A stretch of DNA of 64,000 nt from Streptomyces sp. NBC_00425 (lineage in GTDB: Bacteria; Actinomycetota; Actinomycetes; Streptomycetales; Streptomycetaceae), in the NCBI RefSeq assembly GCF_036030735.1, contig NZ_CP107928.1:3782001-3846000 (forward strand), written 5' to 3'. A program made the translations under genes and the position numbers. How positions within the stretch are numbered: the stretch's first letter is position 1; every line of letters starts with the position of its first letter. The notes below the pieces were generated by a model. The model had not been told where the DNA came from. It did not search any database and worked only from the letters and a program-made list of their open reading frames with translations. Of this stretch, positions 35,805-45,024 are shown piece by piece.

Positions 35805-36571
35805 GCGGCTACGAGGCACGGTTCCGGGTCTGGCGCGGTGACACGGAGGGCGGCGGTCTCGAGGACTTCGCGGTCGAGGTCAACGACGGCGAGGTCGTGC
35901 TGGACATCATCCACCGGCTGCAGTCCACGCAGGCTCCCGACCTCGCCGTGCGCTGGAACTGCAAGGCGGGCAAGTGCGGTTCGTGCTCCGCGGAGATCAA
36001 CGGGCGGCCCCGGCTGATGTGCATGACGCGCATGTCGGTGTTCACCCCGGACGAGACGATCACCGTGACCCCGCTGCGCGCCTTCCCGGTGATCCGCGAC
36101 CTGGTCACGGACGTCGGGTTCAACTACCGCAAGGCGAGGGAGGTTCCGGCGTTCGTGCCGCCCGAGGGGGTCGGGCCGGGCGAGTACCGGATGTTCCAGG
36201 AGGACGTGGACCGTTCGCAGGAGTTCCGCAAGTGCATCGAGTGCTTCCTGTGCCAGGACACCTGCCACGTCGTGCGCGACCACGAGGAGAACAAGGCGGC
36301 GTTCGCCGGCCCCCGCTTCCTCATGCGGGTCGCCGAACTGGACATGCACCCGCTGGACGGGGCCGAGGCGAGCGGCCTGGACCGCAAACGCACGGCCCAG
36401 GACGAGCACGGCCTCGGCTACTGCAACATCACCAAGTGCTGCACGGAGGTCTGCCCCGAGGGCATCAAGATCACCGACAACGCGCTGATCCCGCTGAAGG
36501 AACGCGCGGTCGACCGCAAGTACGACCCGCTGGTGTGGCTGGGCTCGAAGATCAGGAGACGGTCGTCGTAG
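35801..36571 (+). CDS. sdhB: Succinate dehydrogenase/fumarate reductase iron-sulfur subunit
   Basis: 256 residues. The [2Fe-2S] ligands are in CKAGKCGSC plus a later Cys in RLMC; the C-terminal clusters use CIECFLCQDTC and CCTEVCP. It carries electrons from SdhA to the membrane anchor. The last 20 bp overlap the 3' end of the convergent small membrane-protein gene. Confidence 0.94.
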   Translation: MSGYEARFRVWRGDTEGGGLEDFAVEVNDGEVVLDIIHRLQSTQAPDLAVRWNCKAGKCGSCSAEINGRPRLMCMTRMSVFTPDETITVTPLRAFPVIRDLVTDVGFNYRKAREVPAFVPPEGVGPGEYRMFQEDVDRSQEFRKCIECFLCQDTCHVVRDHEENKAAFAGPRFLMRVAELDMHPLDGAEASGLDRKRTAQDEHGLGYCNITKCCTEVCPEGIKITDNALIPLKERAVDRKYDPLVWLGSKIRRRSS

Positions 36572-36893
36572 GCGCCGGGGGCAGCCGGGGCGTGCGGCCG
36601 GGGCGTCGGGCACGGAGCTGGATCACCAGTCCCGCCATCAACACGCCCCAGCCGGCCCAGGCGACGTAGGCCGACGCGCCGTGCGGCGGACCGTTCAGCG
36701 GGCCCACGAACATCCACACCGTCGCTCCGGCGCCGGTGACCAGCGAGCCCCAGCCCCACAGCCGCGGCCTGAGCACCCTGGACCGGGCCCACGGCGGGAC
36801 CCGGCCGGTCGCGACTCCGGCCGCACCGCCCACGACCAGAACCGTGACGGCGAGTGCGGCCACCCCCACCAGAATCCCGTGCATGGCGCTCAT
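36552..36893 (-). CDS. Small membrane protein, function unknown
   Basis: 113 residues (or 110 from an internal ATG at 36884) with about three hydrophobic segments. The C-terminus is Pro/Arg-rich. I do not recognise the family. It is convergent with, and overlaps by 20 bp, the sdhB gene, which is unusual for a pair of real genes but within the norm for compact genomes. Confidence 0.6.
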   Translation of the reverse strand: MSAMHGILVGVAALAVTVLVVGGAAGVATGRVPPWARSRVLRPRLWGWGSLVTGAGATVWMFVGPLNGPPHGASAYVAWAGWGVLMAGLVIQLRARRPGRTPRLPPAPTTTVS

Positions 36894-36984
36894 GTTCGCA
36901 GGATCTCCGGCGCCCGCGAGAGCCTTGACCCGATGAAGGGCCGCCCGAGGCCCGGGCTTGGGATATCGCCGCCCCGCACAGCGT

Positions 36985-38463
36985 CTACCGGACCCAACCG
37001 TCCTGGTACGACGTCCAGTCGGTCTCCGTCGCCGCGAAGTCCACGTACGCCGCCACGCCGAAGTTCTCGCGGTCGGCGTCGGTGCGGGACAGGCCCAGCC
37101 GGACGCCCCGGACGGCGGCGGCGACCGTCTCCGCGTGCGCCCAGTGGCCGAAGCGGTTCTCCCGGTAGAAGGGCAGGCCCATCAGCAGGTCCGTGGAGCG
37201 CGGGGTGACCTCCAGGGCGAGGGACGTCTGCTGGGCGACGTATCCGCCGTACGTGCTCTGCAGCGGCTGCATGGTGTCGTACGACATCACGGCGATCTGG
37301 TCGACGCGGCGGGCGACCTGGCCGAAGAACTTCTGCGACCACCACTTGGGGTGCCCGGTGGTCGCGCCCCAGAAGGAGTGGAACCCGGGCACCGGGTCGA
37401 TCTGGTGGGCCGCGACGGAGAGCTGGGCGTGATGCGCGCGGGTGACGGCGCGCAGGGAGTCGAGCAGGGTGAGGTAGTCGGCGTCGTCGGAGTGGAGGGG
37501 TTCGAGGTCGAAGTGGGCGCCCTCGAAGCCGGCCGCCAGGATCTCGCGGGTGGACCGCACCACGGCGGCGCGGGTCTCCGGCCGCTCCAGCCGCATGCCG
37601 TCCGGGGTCTCCGTGGCGAGCACGTCGCCGAGCCAGGCCTGGACGCGCAGCTTCGGCGCCTCCCGGTGCACGGCGGCTATGAACCACCGCGCGTTCGCGT
37701 AGGCGGACTTCGGCAGCGTGCCGTCGTGCTCCAGGGGCCCGGCGTGCACGTAGAGGTCCCGCATGCCGGTGTCGGCGAGGCGGCGGGCCAGGGTGTCGAC
37801 GTCGGCGTCGGTCTTGCGGCCGTCCACCCAGGCGTGGCCCAGCCAGATGGCGTCCTTGCCGCGGGTGTACGTGCCGTCGGCCGGATCGCCCAGGTAGTTC
37901 ACGCGCAGTGCGGCCTCGGCGACGAGGATCGGCACCAGGAGCAGCAGGACGAGGACGAGGGCGGCGCGGCGGACCCGGCGCAGGCGACGTCGGCCCGGCC
38001 GCCGGCCCCCGAAAGCCTCGGGGTCGTCACCGGGGTCGCCGACACCGCCGCCACCACCCTCGGCATCGGTCGCGGGCGGCTCGGGCGGGGCGTCACCGGG
38101 CGCGGGGGCGGGGGCGGGGACGCGGGCGGAGGCGGGGGCCGGCTCCGCGGCCTCCGCGACGGGGGCAGTAGCGTCCGTGGCGTGTGCGTCGGCGGCGGCG
38201 ACGCCCGTGCCGGGGGCGGCGTCCGGTGCGACGGCGGCAGAGCCGGTGCCGGTGTCCGTTCCTGTGCAAGTGCCCGCGTCGGTTTCCGTGTCGGCGGGGG
38301 CCGGACCGGGCCGTTGCCTGGGCGTCGGTTCAGCCCGCAGGGCCCGGTCCTCCGTCGGCTCCGGCTTCGGCTCAGACTCCGGCTTCGTTGTGGAGTCCGG
38401 CTTCGTTGTGGAGTCCGGCTTCGGCGTCGGCTTCGGCTCCGTGCGTTCCGGCGATCGGTCCAT
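36985..38463 (-). CDS. Membrane-anchored GH18-like protein with long disordered cytoplasmic tail
   Basis: 492 residues from ATG 38463 (GGAGG ten bases upstream). Residues 1-~155 are Pro/Ala/Thr-rich with a short repeat (KPDSTT twice); a basic patch precedes one membrane helix (~167-186). The outside domain (~200-492) looks like a TIM-barrel related to glycoside hydrolase family 18: AHFDLEPL at ~317-323 aligns with the DxDxE catalytic motif (E321 as candidate acid), and MSYDTM is the next strand. Enzyme activity on wall or chitin-like glycans is inferred and could be lost, since the first Asp of the motif is not conserved. Confidence 0.7.
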   Translation of the reverse strand: MDRSPERTEPKPTPKPDSTTKPDSTTKPESEPKPEPTEDRALRAEPTPRQRPGPAPADTETDAGTCTGTDTGTGSAAVAPDAAPGTGVAAADAHATDATAPVAEAAEPAPASARVPAPAPAPGDAPPEPPATDAEGGGGGVGDPGDDPEAFGGRRPGRRRLRRVRRAALVLVLLLLVPILVAEAALRVNYLGDPADGTYTRGKDAIWLGHAWVDGRKTDADVDTLARRLADTGMRDLYVHAGPLEHDGTLPKSAYANARWFIAAVHREAPKLRVQAWLGDVLATETPDGMRLERPETRAAVVRSTREILAAGFEGAHFDLEPLHSDDADYLTLLDSLRAVTRAHHAQLSVAAHQIDPVPGFHSFWGATTGHPKWWSQKFFGQVARRVDQIAVMSYDTMQPLQSTYGGYVAQQTSLALEVTPRSTDLLMGLPFYRENRFGHWAHAETVAAAVRGVRLGLSRTDADRENFGVAAYVDFAATETDWTSYQDGWVR

Positions 38464-38557
38464 CCCGGTCACCCCTCCCGTGTCGTCGCGCCCCACCGCC
38501 CCCAGCCCGGGTGTATCCCGCTCGCGTGACCGGATTCGCGGCCATACGCTCCCAAAT

Positions 38558-40138
38558 GTGACCTCTTCCCTGCATCGAGGCCGACCGCGGCGTCCCGGGC
38601 CGCACATATCCGTGCGGGTGGCGCACGCCGTGCTGGGCTGTGCGATCGGGCTCGTGTGGCTGGTGTTGCCAGGGATGACGTCGGGCGACGACGCTCCGGT
38701 TGCGATCAAGGAGCCGGCGTCCGCGGCGGGTACCGTCGCAGCCGCCGGGGAGAAAGAGGACGAGACGTCCACCGCCGACCTGGTGCTGCCGCTCGTGGCC
38801 GTCGCCGCGGTCGGTGCGATCGCCGGTTACGGGTATGTGCGCCGGGTCCGGCGGGCCCGCAGCCGGACCACCCCCGGCGGGTCGGGCGGTCCCCCGCCGC
38901 CGGGGTCCGCGCCGCCTCTCACGGCCCTCGACGGGCGGGCCTGCGCCGCGCTGGTCGAGGCGGACGACCGTATCCGCGCGGCCCGCACCGAACTCGACTA
39001 CGCCGAGACCCTGTTCGGCAGTCACCCCGTGACGCCCCTGCGCCGGGCCGTCCAGGAGGCCGGGACCGAACTCGCCGCCGCGTTCCGGATGCGCCGGCGT
39101 TACGACGAGGGCACGCCGGCCGAGGATGCGGCCCGGGCGCACGCGCTCGCGGGGATCGTCGGACGCTGCGAGGAGACGACGCGGCGGCTGGACTCGGTGG
39201 CCGACGCGCTGGCGCGGCTGCGCGACCGCGACGACGGGCCGGGGGCGGCGCTGGGCGTCGCCGAGGGCCGGTTCCGGGAGCTGACCGGGCTCGTGGCGGC
39301 CTCGGAGACCGTCCTCGCGGGCCTGCGGGCGCGGTACGCGCCCACCGCCACCGCCACCGTCATCGGCAACGTCGAACAGGCCAAGGACCGGCTGCTGTTC
39401 GCCACCGTCCGGCTGAACGAGGCCCGTCAGGCCGCCGATTCGGGACGGGCCGGCCCGGCGGCGACGCACCTGCGGGCCGCCGAGGCAGCCGTCGCCCAGG
39501 CCGCGGTCCTGCTCGACGGGGTCGACCGGCTCGCCACGCTGCTGAAGACGGCCGAGCAGACGGTGCCGGCCGCCCTGACCGGCGCGGAGGCGGAGCTGTC
39601 CGCGGCACGGGCGGACGAGGCGGCCGGGCCCTCCGGCACACCGCACGCCCTGCTGCGGCACGCGGACGTCGTCCTGGCCTCCGTGCGGCACGAGCTGACG
39701 GCAGGCCGGCCCGCCGACCCGGTCGGCATGCTCCGCCGGATCGTGCGGGCCACGGAGCCGTTCGCCCCGGGGCGGGGTGGGGTACTGCCGGCCGCCGCAC
39801 TGATCACCGCCCGCACCGCCACGGGCGCGGCGTCGGACTTCGTCGAGACGCACCGCGGCGCGGTCGGCGCCGCCGCCCGCACCCGGCTGGCCGAGGCGGA
39901 ACGTCTGCTCGCCGCGGACGATCCGGCCGACCGCCTGGCCGCCGACGACCTCGCCCTGGAGTCGCTGGAGCTGGCCGAGCAGGACGTGAGAACGCACGGC
40001 AACCCCGGCCCCGCGCCGGAGGGCACGGCCGGTGAGATCGGTGCGGCCGGTGCCGTGCTGGGCGGCATCGTCCCGCCCGAGCCCCCCGCCGGCGCCCCGC
40101 CCACAGACCCCGCCACCCCGCCCTCCGCCGACGCGTGA
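38558..40138 (+). CDS. Membrane protein with extended helical (coiled-coil-like) domain
   Basis: 526 residues from GTG 38558. It has an N-terminal hydrophobic segment (~17-42, signal or anchor), a second membrane helix (~75-95), a basic juxtamembrane patch (RRVRRARSR), then ~370 residues of Ala/Arg/Glu-rich helix, and a Pro-rich tail. Similar regions follow TPM domains in Streptomyces proteins, but no TPM domain is visible here. The function is unknown. It is divergent from the GH18-like gene across 94 bp. Confidence 0.7.
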   Translation: MTSSLHRGRPRRPGPHISVRVAHAVLGCAIGLVWLVLPGMTSGDDAPVAIKEPASAAGTVAAAGEKEDETSTADLVLPLVAVAAVGAIAGYGYVRRVRRARSRTTPGGSGGPPPPGSAPPLTALDGRACAALVEADDRIRAARTELDYAETLFGSHPVTPLRRAVQEAGTELAAAFRMRRRYDEGTPAEDAARAHALAGIVGRCEETTRRLDSVADALARLRDRDDGPGAALGVAEGRFRELTGLVAASETVLAGLRARYAPTATATVIGNVEQAKDRLLFATVRLNEARQAADSGRAGPAATHLRAAEAAVAQAAVLLDGVDRLATLLKTAEQTVPAALTGAEAELSAARADEAAGPSGTPHALLRHADVVLASVRHELTAGRPADPVGMLRRIVRATEPFAPGRGGVLPAAALITARTATGAASDFVETHRGAVGAAARTRLAEAERLLAADDPADRLAADDLALESLELAEQDVRTHGNPGPAPEGTAGEIGAAGAVLGGIVPPEPPAGAPPTDPATPPSADA

Positions 40139-40422
40139 GCCGGCCGGCAGCCAGGGAACCGAGCCGGGCGGGCGCCGCACAGGTCGTGCAGAGGGCGCAG
40201 GGACGACGGCGCCGACGCAGACCGCGCCGACCCGTCCCCCGGCCGCGTGAGCCAGCCGTCGGCACGTCAGCCCGCCGTCGTCCAGGGGGGCGGGCGGGGC
40301 ACACCGTCGGCCGGGGAGGCGGCCGGGTCGTGCCCGGAGTGGGCAGGCGCCTGCGGCGGGGGCGCCGACGTGCGTCGGTCGTCCTGCCGTCCGCCCCCGG
40401 GCCCGCCGCGCCCGAGTGGGGG

Positions 40423-43041
40423 TCAGAACAGGCTCAGCAACGCCTCCGCCGGGTCCGTCAGGCCCGTCTCGCCGTCCGGCAGCGGCAGTTCGAACCACAC
40501 CGTCTTCCCGCGCGGTGTCCGGCGTGAGCCCCAGGCCGCCGCCAGGAGGCCGACGAGCTGGAGACCGCGGCCGCCCTCGTCGGTGTCCCGGGCGCGGCGC
40601 CGGCGCGGCTGGACGAGACCGGCGTCCCAGACCTCGCACACCAGGGTCCGGTCCAGCAGCAGCCGCAGTCTGATCTCCCCCTCGCCGTACCGCAGTGCGT
40701 TGGTGACGAGTTCGCTGACCAGCAGTTCCGTCGTGTCGACGAGGGGTTCGAGGCCCCAGGCGAGCAGCCGGCCGCGTGCGTGCTCCCGGGCCCGGCCCAC
40801 GCTGCGCGGCTCGCGAGGCAGGGTCCAGTCGCCGACCGAGTCGGCGGGCAGGCCCTGCACCCGGGCCATCAGCAGCGCGATGTCGTCCTCGCCGTGGTGC
40901 GAGTCGAGGGTGCTGAGGACGTGGTCGCAGACGTCCTCGAGGGGCGCGGAGGGATCGGTGAGGGCTCCGACGAAAGCGTTGAGGCCCTCGTCCAGCGGAT
41001 GGTCGCGGGATTCGACCAGGCCGTCCGTGTAGAGCGCCAGCAGCGCGCCCTCGGGGAGTTCGACCTCGACCTCCTCGAAGGGCTCGCCGCCCACGCCGAG
41101 CGGCATGCCGGGCGGCACGTCGAGCATCAGCGCGGGTTCACCGGGCTCGACGAGGACCGGAGGGAGATGGCCCGCGTTGGCGAAGGTGCAGCGGCGGGTC
41201 ACCGAGTCGTAGACCGCGTAGACGCAGGTCGCGAGATACACCTCGGACAGGTCGGCCTCCCGGGGGCGGCGGGCGGCCCTCGTCGCCTGCTGGACGCCGC
41301 CGGGGGTGCCGAGGCCGCGCGCGATCTCGTCCAGCGCGGAGAGCACCTCCGCCGGTTCGAGGTCCAGCAGGGCCAGCGTGCGGACGGCCGTGCGCAGTTC
41401 GCCCATCGCGACCGCGGCCCGCAGACCGCGGCCCATCACGTCCCCCACCACCAACGCGGTGCGGTGACCGGGCAGTTCGATGACGTCGAACCAGTCGCCG
41501 CCGACCTCGCTGGGACGGCCGGTGGAGACGTTGCCGGGCAGGTAGCGACAGGCGATGTCCAGGCCGGACGCCACCGGGTCGCCGGGCGGCAGCAGCGACC
41601 GCTGCAGTATCAGCGCCCGCTCGTGCTCACGCCGGTACAGACGGGCGTTGTCGATGCAGACCGCCGCCCGCGCCGCGAGTTCCACCGCCAGATCACGGTC
41701 CCGGTCCCCGAACGGTTCGCTGCCCTTCGTCCGTGAGAACTGCGCGAGGCCGACGACGGTGTCGTGGGCGACCATCGGAACGGCGATCGTGCCCTGGACG
41801 AGGCCGCCCTCGTCGCCGGGGACGGTCTGCGGACGGGCGGTGCGCAAGGCGTCGGCGCAGGGCGAGTTGAACGGGAAGTGGTGAACCGCGCCGACGGCGA
41901 CGGGCGCGCCCGCCCCGGGGAAGGGCGCGTCGGAGACGGCGGACGAGAAGGCGACCCGGCGCAGTTCCGCGCTGCCGTCGGCGAGGCCGGGCGGGGTCTC
42001 GTCGCCGGCCAGGAGCCCCTGGTAGAGGTCGACGGTGGCAAGGTCGCAGAAGCCGGGCACGACGACGTCGAGGAGTTCGCGCGCGGTCGTCTCCAGGTCG
42101 AGGGAGTTCCCGATGCGGGCTCCCGCGTCGTTCAGAAGGGCGAGATTGCGCCGCGCTGCGGCGGCCTCGCGGGCGGCGGCGCGGCGGGCGGTGATGTCGG
42201 TGCCGAGCCAGGCGACGCCGATCGGGCGGCCGCTGCCGCTGTGCACGCGGTAGAGGTTGATCGACCAGTGCCGGCGCTCGTCGGAGCCCGGCACGAAGCC
42301 GGTGACGTGCATGTCCGTGATGGAGTCGCCGGTCTGCAGGACCCGGCGCAGGGTCGCGCTGACCCGGTCGGCCTCGGACCGGGGCAGGTAGTCGTGGACG
42401 CCCTTGCCGCGGTGGTCGTCGGGGGTGCCGCCGAAGATGGACGCGAACCGCTGGTTGGCGCGGCGGACCCGCAGGTCGGGGTCGATCAGCAGGAACCCGA
42501 ACGGGGATTGGCCGAAAATGGCCTGCGAGGCGGCGAGGTCCGTCTCGATGCTGCGGAGCGTGCGGACGTCGACGACGATGCACACGGCGGCCTTCTCGCC
42601 GTCCAGGCTGCGCGTCGGCATGACGTACACCTCGGCGAGGCCCTGCTCGCCGCGCCCGCCGCCGGGCACCGGGTCCGGCATCCGGAACGGGACCACGCCG
42701 GTCCACTCGCGCCCGTCCAGGATCTCGGCCATCTTGCGCTGGCCGCGCTCACGCAGGTCCGGGTCGATGAACGCGTCGATGGGGTCCATGCCCACGGCCC
42801 GGTCGGCGGGGATGCCGAAGATCTGCTCGGCGCGCAGGCTCCACTGGTCGACGAGACCGTCGGGGCCGATGGAGAACGAGGCGACCTTGATGTAGTCGTA
42901 GATCGAGCCGGGCGGGCTGCTCTGCCATATGGCGTCGCCGGGCGCCTCGCCGTCCGGGAAAGCGCCGGGCACGGCGGCCTCGGCCCTCGCGTCGCCCGAC
43001 GGGTCCTCGGACTCCGTGGCCTTCGCTGGTATCTCGCTCAC
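40423..43041 (-). CDS. PAS-PAS-GAF-SpoIIE phosphatase with C-terminal RsbW-like ATPase domain
   Basis: 872 residues from GTG 43041 (GGAGGGG nine bases upstream). Domain order: PAS (~48-165), PAS (~172-295), GAF (~300-475), SpoIIE/PP2C phosphatase (~480-710) with metal residues in GGDWFD, GDVMGRG and TDGL, then HATPase_c (~739-870) with an N-box ELVTNALRYG. Phosphatase and anti-sigma-kinase-like modules in one chain mean it could both release and re-inhibit a partner-switching antagonist. Ligands for PAS/GAF are unknown. A separate ATPase gene lies directly upstream (43311-43739). The 284 bp downstream show no gene. Confidence 0.92.
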   Translation of the reverse strand: MSEIPAKATESEDPSGDARAEAAVPGAFPDGEAPGDAIWQSSPPGSIYDYIKVASFSIGPDGLVDQWSLRAEQIFGIPADRAVGMDPIDAFIDPDLRERGQRKMAEILDGREWTGVVPFRMPDPVPGGGRGEQGLAEVYVMPTRSLDGEKAAVCIVVDVRTLRSIETDLAASQAIFGQSPFGFLLIDPDLRVRRANQRFASIFGGTPDDHRGKGVHDYLPRSEADRVSATLRRVLQTGDSITDMHVTGFVPGSDERRHWSINLYRVHSGSGRPIGVAWLGTDITARRAAAREAAAARRNLALLNDAGARIGNSLDLETTARELLDVVVPGFCDLATVDLYQGLLAGDETPPGLADGSAELRRVAFSSAVSDAPFPGAGAPVAVGAVHHFPFNSPCADALRTARPQTVPGDEGGLVQGTIAVPMVAHDTVVGLAQFSRTKGSEPFGDRDRDLAVELAARAAVCIDNARLYRREHERALILQRSLLPPGDPVASGLDIACRYLPGNVSTGRPSEVGGDWFDVIELPGHRTALVVGDVMGRGLRAAVAMGELRTAVRTLALLDLEPAEVLSALDEIARGLGTPGGVQQATRAARRPREADLSEVYLATCVYAVYDSVTRRCTFANAGHLPPVLVEPGEPALMLDVPPGMPLGVGGEPFEEVEVELPEGALLALYTDGLVESRDHPLDEGLNAFVGALTDPSAPLEDVCDHVLSTLDSHHGEDDIALLMARVQGLPADSVGDWTLPREPRSVGRAREHARGRLLAWGLEPLVDTTELLVSELVTNALRYGEGEIRLRLLLDRTLVCEVWDAGLVQPRRRRARDTDEGGRGLQLVGLLAAAWGSRRTPRGKTVWFELPLPDGETGLTDPAEALLSLF

Positions 43042-43144
43042 GCGAACCGTCCCCTCCAGCTCACCGCGCCCGGCACCGGTCACCGGCGGCGGCTGCCCGC
43101 AGTATCCAGCACTACGGGGCCGCACGACACGGTGTTCACGATCA

Positions 43145-43177
43145 CAGCACGGTCCAGGCTTTTTCCGGCCCGTGCTG
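43145..43177. promoter_or_regulatory. Inverted repeat upstream of the SpoIIE-domain gene
   Basis: CAGCACGG and CCGTGCTG separated by 17 bases including a T-run, ~105 bp before the GTG start. It could be the terminator of the upstream ATPase gene or a regulatory structure. The sequence alone does not decide. Confidence 0.4.
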
Positions 43178-43310
43178 CGACGACACTTCCCGTCTTCTAA
43201 CCAGCGGACACGTCGTCGAACCACACCTTCCGGCACCGGTCGGCGACCGGAACCCGACGGCGACAGCCTCGGCCCCGCTGTACACCGGCTCATCCCCACA
43301 CCGGGGCGCG

Positions 43311-43739
43311 TCAATCCGGCACGGCGAGCTCGAACCACACCGTCTTGCCGGTGTCCCCCGGACGGGTACCCCAGCGGCGTGAGGAGGAGGCGACCAGCTG
43401 CAGTCCGCGCCCGCTCTCGTCCTCGGGCCGGGCGATCCGCTCGCGGGGCGGGTCGGGCAGCGGGTCGGAGACCTCCACCAGGAGCACGCCCTCCAGTCGC
43501 GCGGGGAGGACCAGGCGGACGCCGATGGGACCGGTGGCGTGCCGCAGGGCGTTGGTGACCAGTTCGCTGACCAACAGCGCGGTGAGGTCGCCCACGCTGT
43601 CGAGGCCCCAGTCGCGCAGCTGCTCACGCACGGCGAGGCGCGCGGTGCGCACCGCGCCGGGGTCCGCGGGGAACGTCCACTCGGCGCGGTCGCCTTCGGT
43701 GTCGATCACGCCGATCACTTCCCGGGCCAGCGAGTACAC
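43311..43739 (-). CDS. RsbW-like ATP-binding anti-sigma-type protein
   Basis: 142 residues from a GTG start, one HATPase_c domain. The N-box ELVTNALRHA and the GRGLQLVASSSRRWG lid are almost copies of those in the neighbouring SpoIIE-fusion, which suggests duplication of the module. It probably inhibits an anti-sigma antagonist or sigma factor by binding or kinase activity. Start alternatives exist within the first 12 residues. Confidence 0.85.
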   Translation of the reverse strand: MYSLAREVIGVIDTEGDRAEWTFPADPGAVRTARLAVREQLRDWGLDSVGDLTALLVSELVTNALRHATGPIGVRLVLPARLEGVLLVEVSDPLPDPPRERIARPEDESGRGLQLVASSSRRWGTRPGDTGKTVWFELAVPD

Positions 43740-43851
43740 CCCTGTCCGATTTCATGGGGTTAAGGGGCACATACCCGATATCCGGGAGGCAGTACCGCCG
43801 CACGGGGCCTGCTGTGGCACGAACGGCGTACGACCCTGACCCGGCTGCCGG

Positions 43852-44259
43852 TCAGCGAGCCCCGGGAACCCTCGAGAGCGTCTCGCGGACCGCGGGAACG
43901 TCCTGGTCGAGCCAGTCGACGTGCCAGATCTCGTCCGGGGTGAGCCAGCGCAGCGCGTCGTGGTCCTGGAGGGGGCGGGGGGCGGCGGAGCCGGGGCGCA
44001 GCCGGGCGCTCCACACCTGGAGCACATAGGGCGGCTTCAGGGGCCACTCCCCCGGGACGCGCTCGACGACCTCCGCGGCGACGCCGAGTTCCTCGCGCAG
44101 CTCACGTGTGAGGGCCGCCTCGGGCGTCTCGCCCTCCTCGACCTTGCCGCCGGGCAGCTCCCAGCGCCCGGCGAGCTCCGGCGGCGCGCTGCGGCGGGCG
44201 GCGAGCAGGCGGCCGCCGTCGAACAGGGCGGCTCCCACCACCACGATCCGTTCCGTCAT
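43852..44259 (-). CDS. NUDIX hydrolase (MutT-like)
   Basis: 135 residues. The Nudix box spans from GGKVEEGETPEAALTRE to LREELG, with all catalytic acids present, and AALFDGGRLLAARR precedes it. It hydrolyses a nucleoside diphosphate-linked substrate; size and the WELPGG motif fit the (d)CTP/8-oxo-dGTP MutT group, but substrate cannot be fixed by sequence. It stands alone on the minus strand. Confidence 0.9.
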   Translation of the reverse strand: MTERIVVVGAALFDGGRLLAARRSAPPELAGRWELPGGKVEEGETPEAALTRELREELGVAAEVVERVPGEWPLKPPYVLQVWSARLRPGSAAPRPLQDHDALRWLTPDEIWHVDWLDQDVPAVRETLSRVPGAR

Positions 44260-44342
44260 GCGCCGGAGCCTACGGGAGGAGCCGGGCAACTCGACCGGAG
44301 GGCGGCCGGGTTCCGCAGGGGGCCGGTCCGCGTCGGAGGGGA

Positions 44343-44642
44343 TCAGTTGCGGGTGCTGTCTCCGTTGTGCGCCTGCACCTGCGTCTGCACCTGGCCCGGC
44401 CCCTGGGGCTGCGCCGGGACCTGACCCTGACTCTGTCCGTGGCCCTGCGCCTGGGTTTGCCCGTGGCTCTGCCCCTGGCCGACGCGCTCGACCCAGTACA
44501 GCTGCTTGTGGCCGCGGCCGTCGAGGCTGTCCGCGATCTTCTGGGCCTCGGCCCTGGTCGCGTAACGGCCCACGCGGTAGCGATTGCCGTTGTCGTCCTG
44601 CCGTATCACGTGCCAAGGCAGAGAGATGGTGCTGTCGTTCAT
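44343..44642 (-). CDS. Small SPOR-like protein with Gln-rich repetitive tail
   Basis: 99 residues. Residues ~8-52 (WHVIRQDDNGNRYRVGRYAT then AEAQKIADSLDG) have the beta-alpha pattern of a SPOR-like domain. The rest is Gly/Gln repeats (GQGQSHGQTQAQGHGQSQGQ). No signal peptide is seen, so a wall location is not supported. The function is unknown. Confidence 0.65.
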   Translation of the reverse strand: MNDSTISLPWHVIRQDDNGNRYRVGRYATRAEAQKIADSLDGRGHKQLYWVERVGQGQSHGQTQAQGHGQSQGQVPAQPQGPGQVQTQVQAHNGDSTRN

Positions 44643-45024
44643 CGCGCCGCACGCCCCCTTCCCGCCCCCGACCGCCCGGATCCCGTCCACGGCACGCCGC
44701 GCGCCCCGCCTTCCAAGGAAACCGCAATCCGCATATGCCCGAGCGTACGCCTTACCTTTACGCAGCGAACACGGATTTACACAAAGAGGTACGCAACCAG
44801 CCAGGACGCAGGGGGCGCACGAGGCCGGACGCGCCGTACGCGCGCCGCGATGTGTCCGGTCGGCGGGGGTCTGGGCACCTAGGGGGCGACCTGCGGGAAC
44901 GTCCGGAAACGACCGGATTCCGACGGCGCGCGGGCAGGCCCGGAGCGTGGGGTTTCCGGAGGCAACTGCCGGAAGGGTGTGCGCCGTCGGTGCGCATGCG
45001 CTACCGCACCGCCTACCGCGGCGG
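44643..45024. other. Intergenic region, 382 bp
   Basis: No gene seen on either strand. It includes an AT-richer promoter-like stretch (44735-44790) that could serve the SPOR-like gene, and the trailer of the GntR gene. Repeated TCCGGAA-like words occur at 44899-44971, but no clear operator. Confidence 0.5.

Noticed and set aside
44643..45024. Several short frames in the 382-bp gap
   Set aside because: Overlapping frames on both strands with no ribosome site or family similarity.
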